A DNA stretch of 64,000 nucleotides from Legionella feeleii (GCF_001467625.1 NZ_LNYB01000051.1:10662-74661), one strand, 5' to 3'; positions 34,604 to 44,822 are shown, numbered from the stretch's first letter. Program-made: numbers and translations. Notes: generated by a model from the sequence alone, not told the origin.

Positions 34604-36451
34604 ATGTTAACACTGCGTCAAATTACCCTTTCTCGCGGTAATAAAGTCCTGCTGGATAAAACCAGCGTGACACTGTACGAAAAACAGAAGGTTGGCTTGA
34701 TTGGGCATAATGGTTGTGGCAAATCCAGTTTGTTTGCCTTAATCCTGGGTCAATTGCATCCTGATAGCGGTGATTGCCTGCTTAATCCGCAATTGCGGAT
34801 TAGCCATTTATCACAGCAATTACCGGATAGTGACGAACCTGCCCTTGATTTTGTACTTGCTGGTGATGACGAGTATTTGGCGTTACAACAACGATTGAGC
34901 CATGCAGAGCAAGAAGGTGACGATGCTGAGGTTCTCCTCTGTCATGAATTACTGAATCAAACAGCAGGTTATAGTAAACCAGCAAAAGCAGCCTCTATCA
35001 TGGCCGGCTTGGGATTTAAAGCCACTGAGCAAAAAAATTCTGTCAACAGCTTTTCAGGCGGTTGGCGTATGCGTTTAAGCCTTGCCCGCTGCCTCATGAA
35101 ACCTGCCGATCTCCTGTTGCTTGATGAACCGACTAACCACTTGGATATGGAAGCTATTTTCTGGTTGGAAAAATGGCTAAAGCAATGCCCCAGCAGCATT
35201 TTACTCATTTCCCATGATCGCGAATTTCTGGATGCCTTTGTTACTCATATTCTTCATATAGAACAGCAAGCTATGAATTTATATAGTGGTAATTACAGCC
35301 GTTTTGAGCAAATCCGTGCTCAACAACTGGCTCTACAGCAACTCACTTATGAAAAACAGCAACAGAAAATCAATCACTTGATGACGTATGTTAATCGCTT
35401 TCGCGCCAAAGCATCGAAAGCCAAACAGGCACAAAGTCGACTCAATGCGATTGCTAAAATGGACATTGTGGCACAGGCACAGGTTGATTCACCTTTTTCC
35501 TTTAACTTTTATCCCTGTCCACGTGCAGGTAACCCTTTGCTCAACTGTGAAAAAGTAAATGCTGGCTACGATATAAACAGTCCAATTCTGAAAAAGATCA
35601 ATTTGGTATTAAATCCCGGAGACAGACTTGCTTTACTAGGTCCTAACGGTGAAGGAAAATCAACTTTAATTAAAACCCTGACGGGAACCTTAACACCTTT
35701 GTCTGGTACGATTTATCGCTCACCCCACTTGCAAATCGGTTATTATGCCCAGCACCAATTGGAAGAATTGGACGATCAATTAAGCCCTGTTGAAACAATT
35801 CAGATCCTCTCCCCTGAAGCCCGCGAACAAACCATTCGTGATTATTTGGGTGGTTTTAATTTTATAGGGGACATGGCCACCAAACCTATCCACTACTTTT
35901 CGGGCGGTGAAAAAGCGCGGCTCGCTCTGGCTAAATTGGTTTGGTTAAAACCCAACCTATTATTGCTTGATGAGCCCACAAACCATTTGGACCTAGGTAT
36001 GCGAGCTGCAATAGAAATCGCTCTACAAAGCTATGAAGGCGCCTTAATTCTGATTTCTCATGACAGGCATTTATTGCGCACATCAGTAGATGATTTTTAT
36101 CTTGTTTATCAACATCAAGTGCAACCCTTTAAAGGTGATTTGGACGATTATTATCAATGGCTACAGAATCGAGAAACAGGGAAAGAAAATACATCAACCC
36201 AAAATGCAACCCAATACCGTGAGAAAAAAAGCTTACAAAATCGTCTGAAAAAATTGGAGCAAATGATCGAACAGCTCCATCAACAGCTCTCACAATTTGA
36301 AACAATACTTTCAGATTTATCCCTCTATGAAGAGGGACAGCAAAAAAAATTGCAAACGTTGTTAAATGAACAGAAAAATATACAGCAAGCGCTTCTTCAG
36401 GCCGAAGAGGAATGGTTAGAAATAGCCAGCAGCATGGAGGAATCACGCTAA
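34604..36451 (+). CDS. yheS: ABC-F family ATPase YheS
   Basis: 615 residues from the ATG at 34604. Two ATPase domains: Walker A GHNGCGKSS near residue 33 and signature FSGGWRMRLSLAR in the first, then GPNGEGKST and FSGGEKARLALAK in the second, each with LLLDEPTNHLD. The linker between them is long and basic (RFRAKASKAKQAQSR), as in ABC-F proteins that bind the ribosomal E site. A C-terminal coiled coil follows at about 545-610. There are no membrane segments. ABC-F proteins act on stalled or initiating ribosomes; assignment to YheS rests on the whole-length similarity to the E. coli protein. Upstream Shine-Dalgarno is weak. Confidence 0.92.
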   Translation: MLTLRQITLSRGNKVLLDKTSVTLYEKQKVGLIGHNGCGKSSLFALILGQLHPDSGDCLLNPQLRISHLSQQLPDSDEPALDFVLAGDDEYLALQQRLSHAEQEGDDAEVLLCHELLNQTAGYSKPAKAASIMAGLGFKATEQKNSVNSFSGGWRMRLSLARCLMKPADLLLLDEPTNHLDMEAIFWLEKWLKQCPSSILLISHDREFLDAFVTHILHIEQQAMNLYSGNYSRFEQIRAQQLALQQLTYEKQQQKINHLMTYVNRFRAKASKAKQAQSRLNAIAKMDIVAQAQVDSPFSFNFYPCPRAGNPLLNCEKVNAGYDINSPILKKINLVLNPGDRLALLGPNGEGKSTLIKTLTGTLTPLSGTIYRSPHLQIGYYAQHQLEELDDQLSPVETIQILSPEAREQTIRDYLGGFNFIGDMATKPIHYFSGGEKARLALAKLVWLKPNLLLLDEPTNHLDLGMRAAIEIALQSYEGALILISHDRHLLRTSVDDFYLVYQHQVQPFKGDLDDYYQWLQNRETGKENTSTQNATQYREKKSLQNRLKKLEQMIEQLHQQLSQFETILSDLSLYEEGQQKKLQTLLNEQKNIQQALLQAEEEWLEIASSMEESR

Positions 36452-36482
36452 AATTACTCTCGCTGACAATTTATGCCTCTTT

Positions 36483-36998
36483 TTATTGCTTACGATAAAG
36501 ACCAATTAATTCACTTTTCTCCAACACATGATTGGCCATCGCGGTGAGAAGATCTTGTTTAGTGGCATTGGCATTAAGAGTTAAGAGCGTATCCAATGCA
36601 TAAAGTTTAAAGAAATAACGATGCGTACCACTTGGCGGGCATGGACCGCGATAGCCTGTTTGCCCCCAACTGTTTTTACTGTTTACGGCGCCTGTTGGTA
36701 ATTCAGCATCATCCGCTAATCGTTGGACAGTTGGCGGTATATTAAATACCACCCAATGCACCCAATCTCCGCCAGGGGCATCGGGATCATCCAGGATTAA
36801 TACATAAGATTTTGTCTCTGCAGGTGCATCTTGCCAAAGCAGCGCAGGAGAAATATCAGCACCTTGACAGGTATATTGAGCAGGGATGAGGGTATTCGCT
36901 GCAAAAGCGGGACTCATAAGGGATAAGCTCATAGCAAAACTCCTTATGTTGAAGCCGAATAAAAGGACAAACCAGAATACAACAGATTTCTTGCTCAT
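36483..36998 (-). CDS. YbhB/YbcL family PEBP-like protein
   Basis: 171 residues from the ATG at 36998. A signal-like N-terminus (VVFWFVLLFGFNIRSFA) precedes the PEBP domain: YTCQGADISPALLW, DDPDAPGGDWVHWVVFNIP, and GPCPPSGTHRYFFKLYALD. This family binds small ligands or membrane surfaces; its bacterial role is unclear. A second in-frame ATG at 36932 has a strong AAGGAG eight bases before it and would give a 149-residue cytosolic form without the leader, so two products are possible. Single gene, convergent with yheS. Confidence 0.88.
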   Translation of the reverse strand: MSKKSVVFWFVLLFGFNIRSFAMSLSLMSPAFAANTLIPAQYTCQGADISPALLWQDAPAETKSYVLILDDPDAPGGDWVHWVVFNIPPTVQRLADDAELPTGAVNSKNSWGQTGYRGPCPPSGTHRYFFKLYALDTLLTLNANATKQDLLTAMANHVLEKSELIGLYRKQ

Positions 36999-37175
36999 CG
37001 CTTTATCTTCCTGATAATCCAGTCCATTTACTCATGCAGTGGATATTGCAACAAGCATTTGAAACCCACTGTACTTTCGCCCTGAAACCTGTTGTCCCCG
37101 TGCAAACGGGGACTATTTATCCAAGTATAGGACAGAAATCCATATGGCTTTTAATCAAGCGAACACGGGTTACGA

Positions 37176-37967
37176 CTAGAACGCCTCAGATTCTTCAATT
37201 GCTTTTTTGCGGTTATTATTTTTCCACTCACTATCAATCGAACCTCTTTCAAGGCTTTGTAGTTTATGATCTAAAGCTACCCTGTCATCAAAAACAAAAC
37301 AGCTGCCTTCCCACAAGGATTTTTCCTTGGGGATAGAAGCTAAATAATTAAGTATGCCACCATCCAACTGATAGACTTCATTAAAGCCCAATCTTTTTAA
37401 ATAAGATGTCGATTTTTCACAACGTATGCCACCAGTACAAAACATGGCAATTTTCTTATCTTTTTTATCGCTCAAATGGGTTGTAACATAGTCAGGGAAA
37501 TCTCTGAAGTTTTCCGTTTTTGGATTAATCGCTCCTTTAAAAGTCCCTAACTGCACTTCATAATCATTTCTGGTATCAATCACTACCACATCGGGATCAG
37601 CTATCAACTGGTTCCACTCCTGGGGGCTCACATGAGTACCAGTAAGCAGAACAGGATCAATACCCTCTTCTCCCAAAGTCACAATTTCCTTGCGCAATTT
37701 TACCTTTGCTTTATCGAAAGGGTTAAATTCATCAAAACTTTCTTTAAAAGAAAGATCTTCCAGGCCCGCATAACTACGCATGAAAGCGATTAGCGATAAC
37801 ACACCCTCTTTTTTACCACAAAAAGTACCATTTACCCCTTCACTAGCCAGAATAATAGTTCCTTTTATTTCATTTTTTTTCATTGACTTTAATAAAGGCT
37901 CTTTCATAGAGACATAATCAGCGAGTGGTGTAAATTTATAAAATGTAACAATTACATATAAGCTCAT
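37176..37967 (-). CDS. trhO: tRNA uridine(34) hydroxylase TrhO
   Basis: 263 residues, normal for the YceA/TrhO family. An N-terminal acylphosphatase-like domain ([19 protein letters not shown]) is followed by a rhodanese domain with the Cys loop [10 protein letters not shown]177 and C183 are the two cysteines. TrhO makes 5-hydroxyuridine at the wobble position of tRNAs using oxygen. The start is one base after the stop of the upstream gene, so it is the second gene of a two-gene unit with the chorismate-lyase-like protein. Confidence 0.92.
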   Translation of the reverse strand: MSLYVIVTFYKFTPLADYVSMKEPLLKSMKKNEIKGTIILASEGVNGTFCGKKEGVLSLIAFMRSYAGLEDLSFKESFDEFNPFDKAKVKLRKEIVTLGEEGIDPVLLTGTHVSPQEWNQLIADPDVVVIDTRNDYEVQLGTFKGAINPKTENFRDFPDYVTTHLSDKKDKKIAMFCTGGIRCEKSTSYLKRLGFNEVYQLDGGILNYLASIPKEKSLWEGSCFVFDDRVALDHKLQSLERGSIDSEWKNNNRKKAIEESEAF

Positions 37968-37968
37968 T

Positions 37969-38694
37969 CTACCTATTTCCTATCATTAAATTTTGACAAC
38001 TTTTATCCTGACATTTGGGGCCAGATAAAATTTCTACAACCTGTGCAATCCATTTTTGACTATCCTTTCTTATTATGGTGTTAGTACGTCCATAAAGCCT
38101 GCTATGTTTAGGGCAATGAAGGTAATGCGCAATCACTGAATCACATTGCACTGCAAAATATTGCTGCCCAGTATCATAGGTTTTTAATTTGTTAATTACC
38201 AAGAGTTTCCCAAAAGGAATCTTGGTATCCAGTACTCCTGTTATAACTTTATCAGGCAGTTCACTAAAGTTCATAGTGATTAGGGCGAACTCCACTGCCA
38301 CTGCTTCATTCTTTAATTGGGCAATATTTACATCATCCCGTTTTTTATTACCATCTATCAACATAATGATCGCACGGGAATAAGTATTCGCCTGCTCATC
38401 CTTTTTGGCAGATATTATCTCAATTTTTGGCGTACGATGGTAATATTTTTCTATACCCATTGTCATTAATGGCTGTATCAGCAAAAAATTATAGGGTTCA
38501 GGTAACTTATCTTTATTGATATTTTGTTCCAATACACTGATTTTTTTACCAAAAAAATTATAAAAGCCATTTATCTGGTGAAAACTGATTTTGTTCGTGG
38601 AAACCTGCTTATCCAAGGCATAAGAATTCGCCAAGAAACCACAGCATAAAAACGACATTACTAGTTTGAGAGTTAATCCTTTTTTCTTCGTCAT
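37969..38694 (-). CDS. secreted protein with possible chorismate-lyase-like fold
   Basis: 241 residues with a signal peptide at about 1-26 ([18 protein letters not shown]). The middle part, [15 protein letters not shown] followed by [29 protein letters not shown] and [12 protein letters not shown], follows the strand-helix order of the chorismate lyase/UbiC-like fold with its RxI and LG/FGxLL motifs. A periplasmic or secreted UbiC-like protein would be unusual. Pairs of Cys at the C-terminus (KCQDKSC) suggest disulphides. The fold is inference from motif order. The stop is one base from the trhO start, so both are probably cotranscribed. Confidence 0.6.
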   Translation of the reverse strand: MTKKKGLTLKLVMSFLCCGFLANSYALDKQVSTNKISFHQINGFYNFFGKKISVLEQNINKDKLPEPYNFLLIQPLMTMGIEKYYHRTPKIEIISAKKDEQANTYSRAIIMLIDGNKKRDDVNIAQLKNEAVAVEFALITMNFSELPDKVITGVLDTKIPFGKLLVINKLKTYDTGQQYFAVQCDSVIAHYLHCPKHSRLYGRTNTIIRKDSQKWIAQVVEILSGPKCQDKSCQNLMIGNR

Positions 38695-38804
38695 TTTCTT
38701 ACCCAGGAATAAATGATTTGATCATTATAATAAAATAGTAGATAGGAAGCCGATAGTTAAAAACAGCGTTTGCTTAAAGTCAGGTTCTTTATATCAAACT
38801 CCAT

Positions 38805-40514
38805 TTAATTAATAGCCAGAATGGTGTTTAGTAACCCTATATAATTTGTATAGGGATAACAATTTTTATTTATGTGTCTTTGCATAAATAAATCCAACGC
38901 ACCCTTCTTTGCTTCGGGTGGATTTCCTACTTGCAGTTCTAAAACTAACGTTAAAGCTGAATGCAAGATAGCCATCTTTTCAATGATTCCTTGTATTTGC
39001 AAACTTTGTTCTTCAGGCGATACTCTTTTCATTATTTTAATTTTCTCAGCCAAAACAACAATATTTTCCTGTAGGGCCAGTTTATGCTGACAGCTATCTT
39101 TCACTTGATTTAATAATTGCAATAAATGAGCAAGAAACAACTCATCCACTTGAAATTTATTGATATCTCTTAAGGTTTGCATCCATAAGGTAAAATGGGT
39201 CCCCTCCCAATTTTCACAAACAATACAATCCCTTAATAAGCGGGGTAAAGAAGAAAAACTTTCTATCGTTCCATTACCAGCCAGGATATCAAGACAATGA
39301 TGAACATTCTCTACTGTGCGCTTGGCAGTAAAATACTTATTGATATTCGCCAAAGTTCGCAAAAGAAGCTGTTGCGTTTTAGCATGCTCTTGGTGCGGAT
39401 TAGCATCCAACTCATCCTGAACATGTACCATATGAAAAATACTGGCCAGCAACGCGGTATTTTCAGCTTTGATATGGGCTAATGTTTCTTTTACCAAGGG
39501 ATAATTAATAATTTTATGCTGGAAAGCAGCGCGATTAACGGCATAGTAATAAGCGATTTGATAAGCACGTCTTGCCATACCCAAAACGGAAAAGGCATTA
39601 AAAATTCGCGATAAATGCAAGACATTTTCCATGACCAAATTAATGCCTTGAGCCATTTCCCCCATCGGATAAGCTAACGCTGCTTCAAAATCAATTTCAG
39701 CCGTCGCCATCGAGCGAGTACCAATTTTTTGTTTTAAACGTCTGAGTTTAAATTGGTTAGGCTTACCATCCGACAATTGACCCGGCAGCAAAAACAACCC
39801 CAAGCCCCGAGTTCCACTAATATGTTGATCATAACGGGCTGTCAATAAAATCAAATCAGCATTGGCATTGGAACAAAACCATTTTTCTCCGCTAATCCGC
39901 CATTGCCCTTCGTTGTCTTGATAGGCATAAGTCGCATTTGCGCCAACATCTGAACCACCTTGAATCTCAGTTAAAAACTGTGCACCTGTGTAATTTTGAC
40001 TAAATGAAGGCTACGTTAATTTATCCAAATAACAATCAGTTTGTTGTAATTTAGAATAATTACTTAAGATACGAATTACGCCCGCTGAACAAGCGATAGG
40101 ACAATTATGACCGGCCTCACCAGCATGTGCAGATAACAGGAACAGGCTAAGGGTCTTTTGCATTTGTCCTGGTGTAAGCAAATAGCGCATTAAGCCCGAC
40201 CCATAAATGAGGTCGCCAGCAGCAACATAAGAAGGGTGATGAATGACCCGATCATGCCGCTCACCAATCGCATTATATTGTTCAATTTTTGGCAGATTAG
40301 CATCCAAATTATTTTCTACTACAAGGGGTTCTAATTGCTCTGCCACTTGAAGAGCAAAACGACTTAATTGTTGTATGAAGTCCGGTTGTTGGGAAAAATA
40401 GCATTGATAGGTATGCATAAGGGAAGAATTGGGCCTCAAAATAGTCTCTTGCAATTGTTGGCGCCACGTTTGAAAATCAGTTCTTGCCTGCTGATAGTCC
40501 TTATCAACGTTCAT
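38805..40514 (-). pseudogene. acyl-CoA dehydrogenase (AidB-like) split by one in-frame TAG
   Basis: The minus-strand frame from the ATG at 40514 to the stop at 38805 is open for 569 codons apart from one TAG at 40013-40011 (after CYLDKLT). Both sides belong to one acyl-CoA dehydrogenase: the N-terminal helical domain (MHTYQCYFSQQP...), then FAD-binding parts TGAQFLTEIQGGSDVGANA and WRISGEKWFCSNANADLILL, then the C-terminal helical domain with YAVNRAAFQHKIINYP and LAGNGTIESF. The arrangement fits the AidB/large acyl-CoA dehydrogenase group, which acts on acyl-CoA or may respond to DNA alkylation. The stop is a single substitution; no frameshift is needed. Confidence 0.8.
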
Positions 40515-40589
40515 CCTTACCCTCCAGCCTGGTGACAGGTTTCTTCAAGATAGTGAAGTAAACCCAGTAATCAATTAATTCTGTTAATC

Positions 40590-41048
40590 CTAAACTACTT
40601 TTAACGCAATATCCCAACGATAGCCAAACGGATCAGCAAGACGTGCCGTTTTATCTCCCCAAAATTGGACATCAGGTTCAGCCAGGGATCTACATCCCTT
40701 AGCGATAGCCTCGGCATAAAGTTTATCAACATCATCGACATAGACATAAAAAATAAACGGCGGAATATTATTCGTAGTCTGTGGGGAACCCCCTTCAAAA
40801 TTAAAAGCGCTCTCTTGACTTAGGGTAAAATTGCAACCCCGGTAGCGTAATCGGGCAAAAACCAACTCGCCGTGGTCATCAGGTAGTTCGAAAATAGGAA
40901 CAAAACCAAAGACTTCTTCATAAAATGACACTGCCTTTTTAACATCGGGCACGACTAACATCGCAGTCAACCAGTTTAACCCAGGCCGGGGATGAGGACG
41001 TTGTTCAACATTATCAAACCAATCCAGACGCGAAAATGAAGAAGACAT
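40590..41048 (-). CDS. VOC (glyoxalase/bleomycin resistance) family protein
   Basis: 152 residues with two beta-alpha-beta-beta-beta units: LTAMLVVPDVKKAVSFYEEVFGF and IPPFIFYVYVDDVDKLYAEAIAKG, ending DPFGYRWDIALKVV. Metal-binding residues are probably among the His/Glu of the strands. VOC proteins include glyoxalases, dioxygenases and drug-binding proteins, and this one cannot be assigned further. AAGG precedes the ATG at 41048. It follows the acyl-CoA dehydrogenase gene on the same strand with a 75-base gap. Confidence 0.85.
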   Translation of the reverse strand: MSSSFSRLDWFDNVEQRPHPRPGLNWLTAMLVVPDVKKAVSFYEEVFGFVPIFELPDDHGELVFARLRYRGCNFTLSQESAFNFEGGSPQTTNNIPPFIFYVYVDDVDKLYAEAIAKGCRSLAEPDVQFWGDKTARLADPFGYRWDIALKVV

Positions 41049-41131
41049 AAAGAACCTTATGCAAATGAAGATACGAAGAAATAGACGTTATTATTCCCAA
41101 GATCGATGTTAGAGTCCACACAAGGGTTTCA

Positions 41132-41876
41132 TCAATCAGAAAAATAAGTACCGTATAAATTTAAGTAAGTATTGTCTTTTTCAATGCCCTGCAATTGCTG
41201 ATTAATCGTTCCTATTAAGGCTGAATTGGTGGATAAAGCCATAATGCCATAACCAGACCCTATAATTGCAGGTTCTCCCAAGGCTTTAAACTGGCCCCCC
41301 CCCATTTTGCTCCCAATAAGCAGCGGTGGGTTGATTAAGAAAGGCTGCCGTAATGCTCTTATTACTTAAGGCCGTAATAATATCTTCCATGTCATCAAAC
41401 TTCATCAGTTGGAATTGATTAGTGTATTTGACAGACAAGTAATTATAAAATACTCCAGCCTGCTCTTCTCCCCTTATAACACCGACTTTGCCACCCAGTA
41501 AATTATCTATTGATTTAATACCGCTGTTTTTCAAAATTAAAAATTGCCCCTTACTCACCATATAAGGCAAACTGAAAATATAAACGGCTTCTCTGTCAGG
41601 CGAAATAGAAATACCGCCGATAGCAATATCAATTGTCCCGTCATTTAGCGCAGTAAATAACTGATTGTAATCCATCGGGATGATCTCATATGACGTTTTC
41701 ATCCGTTGGAAAATCGTACGGATCAAATCAATATCGAAGCCTTGATTGATTGACATCACAAAAGGAGGATCAAAAAAAACCGTACCGACCTTAACATTCG
41801 TATCAGCATAACCTGGAGGTGCACTTAGCATAAAACATAAAACGAATGGCCAAACCAGCCTTTTGAATAATCCCAT
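41132..41876 (-). pseudogene. amino-acid-type periplasmic binding protein, frameshifted at a run of nine G
   Basis: The gene starts at the ATG at 41876 (AAAGGAAGAG upstream) with a signal peptide ending near PGYADTN, then the family 3 solute-binding fold: VGTVFFDPPFV, GFDIDLIRTIFQRM and DGTIDIAIGGISISPDRE. At a run of nine G (coding strand; plus 41294-41302) the frame leads to an early stop at 41286. Removing one G restores frame and continues through GQFKALGEPAIIGSGYGIMA to a natural TGA at 41132, for 247 residues in all. Possible causes are phase variation, a fresh mutation or a sequencing error. It would bind a polar amino acid; no permease gene is adjacent. Confidence 0.8.
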
Positions 41877-42075
41877 TTTCTCTTCCTTTAGTCAGTAGGA
41901 AATCCTCGTTATTCACTCAATCTGACCAGCTTTATTTCTTGTTAAGTTTAGTAGACATTCCTTGCGAAAATCAAAACTCATCAATACCATAATATTAATT
42001 TTATGCAGATAGGATATAACCAAATAAAATAATCATCATAGCCGTTATAGACAATGTCACTCTTTCTTCCAGGAT

Positions 42076-42110
42076 AATTAATCATTCTTAATTTTTCACA
42101 ATGATTAATT
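42076..42110. promoter_or_regulatory. 11-bp inverted repeat upstream of the 42232 gene
   Basis: AATTAATCATT (42076-42086) and AATGATTAATT (42100-42110) are perfect inverted repeats with a 13-base centre. The site sits between divergent genes (the 41876 start and 42232) and about 20 bases upstream of a TTGACA hexamer, the position of an operator. Two TTAAT units ten bases apart recall, but do not match, the tandem TTAAT boxes of PmrA. The rest of the 41877-42231 gap is AT-rich and shows no gene. Confidence 0.5.
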
Positions 42111-42131
42111 GTTTTTCACAGAGCCAAATAA

Positions 42132-42161
42132 TTGACAAAAATTTGTTGTTAATGGTAGCAT
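42132..42161 (+). promoter_or_regulatory. candidate sigma-70 promoter of the 42232 gene
   Basis: A perfect -35 hexamer TTGACA (42132-42137) is followed after 18 bases by TAGCAT (42156-42161), a weak -10. It lies 70 bases upstream of the start codon of the 42232 gene and downstream of the 11-bp inverted repeat. Confidence 0.4.
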
Positions 42162-42231
42162 GGTGCAAAAATTGATCTATAACTGCCGCAAAATTTAATA
42201 AGCAAGCAATTATTAATCAGAGAGGCTCACA

Positions 42232-43713
42232 ATGTTTGAGTACTTTGTAACAATTTATAATCATAACTGCTCCTCCGACGAACAGTGGAAAGAGACCCAG
42301 CAACTCGTATCCCAAGAACTTATTTGGGAAACACTTCTTGCAAAATTAAAGTCTCTGAATAAAAATCGATACTACTTTGCCCTTTTAGACTTTGAAACGC
42401 TTACTATGGGTAAGCTGATTAAGGCGATTCATTCTTTTGTGGCACAAGACGATTTCTATAAAGAATTGTATGGTAAAAATAATAGTGACAAATATAAAGA
42501 CTTAATTAATATCGCAAAGCTCATCGCCTTGTACAAAGGCGAAAGAAACTATCATCATTTCTTATTACCCGGTGCGGAACAGGATTACGATTTACTGGCA
42601 AATAATCTTTATACCATGAAGCACGCTGATTTATGTGCCGTGCGTAGAACGCCTCCCCAGATCGATGCACCAGTAGCAGAGGGAGTAGTCGAAGAGGTAG
42701 CTCTCGTTGGCGGGCCAGGTGCAGGAGGCAATCCAGCTGCAGCAGGCGTTCAATTTGATCTACTTACTTTTGATGACATCCTGGCGAACTTCAAAGAAAC
42801 CGGCCGATTGGAAAATTTTTATGCTCGCCAAAATATTAATGCAGCCCAAACTATTGCTCATCCGGAGTGTTCACACCGCGCAGCCTACCTTGCCTATGTC
42901 AACACGATGAACGGAAAATTGAGTAAATCGGCATTCGCTGCGTTAAAAGACTATGCTGAGCTGGTCTCCAATCAGTTTGATGCCGAACACCGTATCGACA
43001 GTTTCTTCTACCGACGCAGGGTTGACACAAAAAAAAGAGCGTTTGCAAACCTCTGTGCCTTTGTAGAATCCTTGCCAAAAGTGGAGCGAGATGCTCTTTA
43101 CGCAATCAAAATAAATAGTAATAACACATTTAAAGCCCGCTTAGATGGAGCGAAACGAGGCGACTGTCTTTCCCAATTTGCTGACGACATCACCAAAATA
43201 CTGTATCAATGCGATAATACGATTCGTTTTACTAACCCAAGGCCAAATCAGGTTATTGCGCGGCAAAGAGACTCTCTTGTATTAAAGGGAGAGGTTTTGA
43301 ACACTGATGAAGAGGATCGCAGCTTTCTAAGAAATATGCAAAAAGTCATTATCAATACCCATTACAAGGTGAAAAAAGGTACGCAAATTACTTTGGACGG
43401 AAAAACCAATTGGGTTCCCAGTACTGTAGCAGGAATTTTTCATAAATGTGGGGATGGGATTGCTGGCAGAGGAATTACACCTGGTGAAGCAAGGTATCAA
43501 GCGGTTAAAACAGCTTCTGAAGCATCCCGTAACCCGCATCATAACTCCATTCTTCTGTTCTTGCTTCTTCTCATAGTGAATATACGTGATAAAACGACAG
43601 ACAATTTCTATGCCTTGGTTTTTAACGAGCAGTGCACTAAAATAATCGCAGAAAACGACAGTTTAGACCACCATGACGCTTTTACTCAAGGCGTACATTT
43701 CTTAAAGCCATAA
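42232..43713 (+). CDS. hypothetical protein, candidate effector
   Basis: 493 residues, no signal peptide or membrane segment until a short hydrophobic stretch near residues 440-450 (SILLFLLLLIVNI). A flexible, Gly/Ala/Val-rich linker at about residues 145-175 (GGPGAGGNPAAAG) separates an N-terminal helical domain from a larger C-terminal region with regularly spaced charged residues. AGAGAGG precedes the ATG. It has its own upstream inverted repeat and promoter candidate. No family is recognised. An effector role is suggested only by size, linker and setting in an accessory stretch. Confidence 0.6.
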   Translation: MFEYFVTIYNHNCSSDEQWKETQQLVSQELIWETLLAKLKSLNKNRYYFALLDFETLTMGKLIKAIHSFVAQDDFYKELYGKNNSDKYKDLINIAKLIALYKGERNYHHFLLPGAEQDYDLLANNLYTMKHADLCAVRRTPPQIDAPVAEGVVEEVALVGGPGAGGNPAAAGVQFDLLTFDDILANFKETGRLENFYARQNINAAQTIAHPECSHRAAYLAYVNTMNGKLSKSAFAALKDYAELVSNQFDAEHRIDSFFYRRRVDTKKRAFANLCAFVESLPKVERDALYAIKINSNNTFKARLDGAKRGDCLSQFADDITKILYQCDNTIRFTNPRPNQVIARQRDSLVLKGEVLNTDEEDRSFLRNMQKVIINTHYKVKKGTQITLDGKTNWVPSTVAGIFHKCGDGIAGRGITPGEARYQAVKTASEASRNPHHNSILLFLLLLIVNIRDKTTDNFYALVFNEQCTKIIAENDSLDHHDAFTQGVHFLKP

Positions 43714-43774
43714 TGAAGCAGCATGGAAGCTGTGCTAAGATTTTTATATTGATACCTCTTATGGATAAGAGTTC

Positions 43775-44812
43775 ATGCCAGCGCAAACAAGAAATCTTCT
43801 TTCCTCGCGAAACCCAATATTAATTGACTTGGCGTTACAAGGAGGCGGCGCACATGGTGCCTACACCTGGGGAGTTATCGATAGATTATTGGAAGAGCCA
43901 AGCCTGCTTATTGAGGGTATTTCAGGGACCTCGGCCGGCTCTATGAACGCTGCCGTATTAGCGAGTGGCTACCTCGAAGGTGGTGCTGAGGGTGGGAAAA
44001 AAGCGCTTGAAGAATTTTGGCTGCGAGTTTCTCAAGCTGCCGCCTATAGTCCCTTTCAACGTGGCATCTGGGATATCCTTGCAGGCAGATGGACACTGGA
44101 TAATTCACCCTTATTTCTTGCTTTTGATTTTGCATCTCGTCTCTATTCACCTTATGATCTTAATCCCATGATGTTTAATCCCCTGCGTGCTATTTTGACT
44201 GATAGCATTGACTTTAAACGACTTGCTAAATCCCCTATAAAATTATTCATAACAGCAACGAATGTGAGAACCGGTCAAGGTAAGGTATTTAGAAATAAAG
44301 AAATAACACCGGATGTTTTACTTGCTTCAGCCTGCCTGCCAACCTTATTCCAAGCCGTCGAGATAGAGGGTGAAGCCTATTGGGATGGTGGTTATACAGG
44401 AAATCCCACCATCACCCCGCTCATAAAGGAGTGTGAGTCAAGCGATACCATTTTAATACAGATCAATCCGGTTGAACGCCCTGGAACACCTAAAAGTGCA
44501 CGTGAGATTCTTAATCGTCTGAATGAAGTGGCTTTTAATGCTACCTTAATGAAAGAATTACGTATGATTGCAATATTAAGGCAGGTTGCAGACTTGGGAC
44601 AGTGTGAAGGCACACGCTGGGCAAAAATGCGCATTCATCGCATTGCCAGTGACGACATGGTTCATCTCGGTTATTCCTCAAAACTTAATGCTGAATGGCC
44701 TTTCCTATGCATGTTGCGAGAACAAGGTAGACATTCAGCAGAATTGTTTCTACGTCAACATGGTAAAGATTTAAATCAACGCTCGAGTTTTGAACTCGAT
44801 TCACTTCTTTGA
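43775..44812 (+). CDS. patatin-like phospholipase
   Basis: 345 residues. The oxyanion motif GGGAHGAY starts at residue 23, the nucleophile elbow GTSAGS has S53, and the catalytic Asp is D204 in DGGYTGN, so the Ser-Asp dyad is complete. No signal peptide is seen. The enzyme hydrolyses acyl bonds of lipids; bacterial relatives such as RssA-type proteins are cytosolic, while Legionella also has secreted patatin effectors (VipD, PatA family). The extent and lack of a long C-terminal domain favour a housekeeping type. It converges with rnc, only 10 bases away. Confidence 0.9.
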   Translation: MPAQTRNLLSSRNPILIDLALQGGGAHGAYTWGVIDRLLEEPSLLIEGISGTSAGSMNAAVLASGYLEGGAEGGKKALEEFWLRVSQAAAYSPFQRGIWDILAGRWTLDNSPLFLAFDFASRLYSPYDLNPMMFNPLRAILTDSIDFKRLAKSPIKLFITATNVRTGQGKVFRNKEITPDVLLASACLPTLFQAVEIEGEAYWDGGYTGNPTITPLIKECESSDTILIQINPVERPGTPKSAREILNRLNEVAFNATLMKELRMIAILRQVADLGQCEGTRWAKMRIHRIASDDMVHLGYSSKLNAEWPFLCMLREQGRHSAELFLRQHGKDLNQRSSFELDSLL

Positions 44813-44822
44813 GCCCAGGCTA

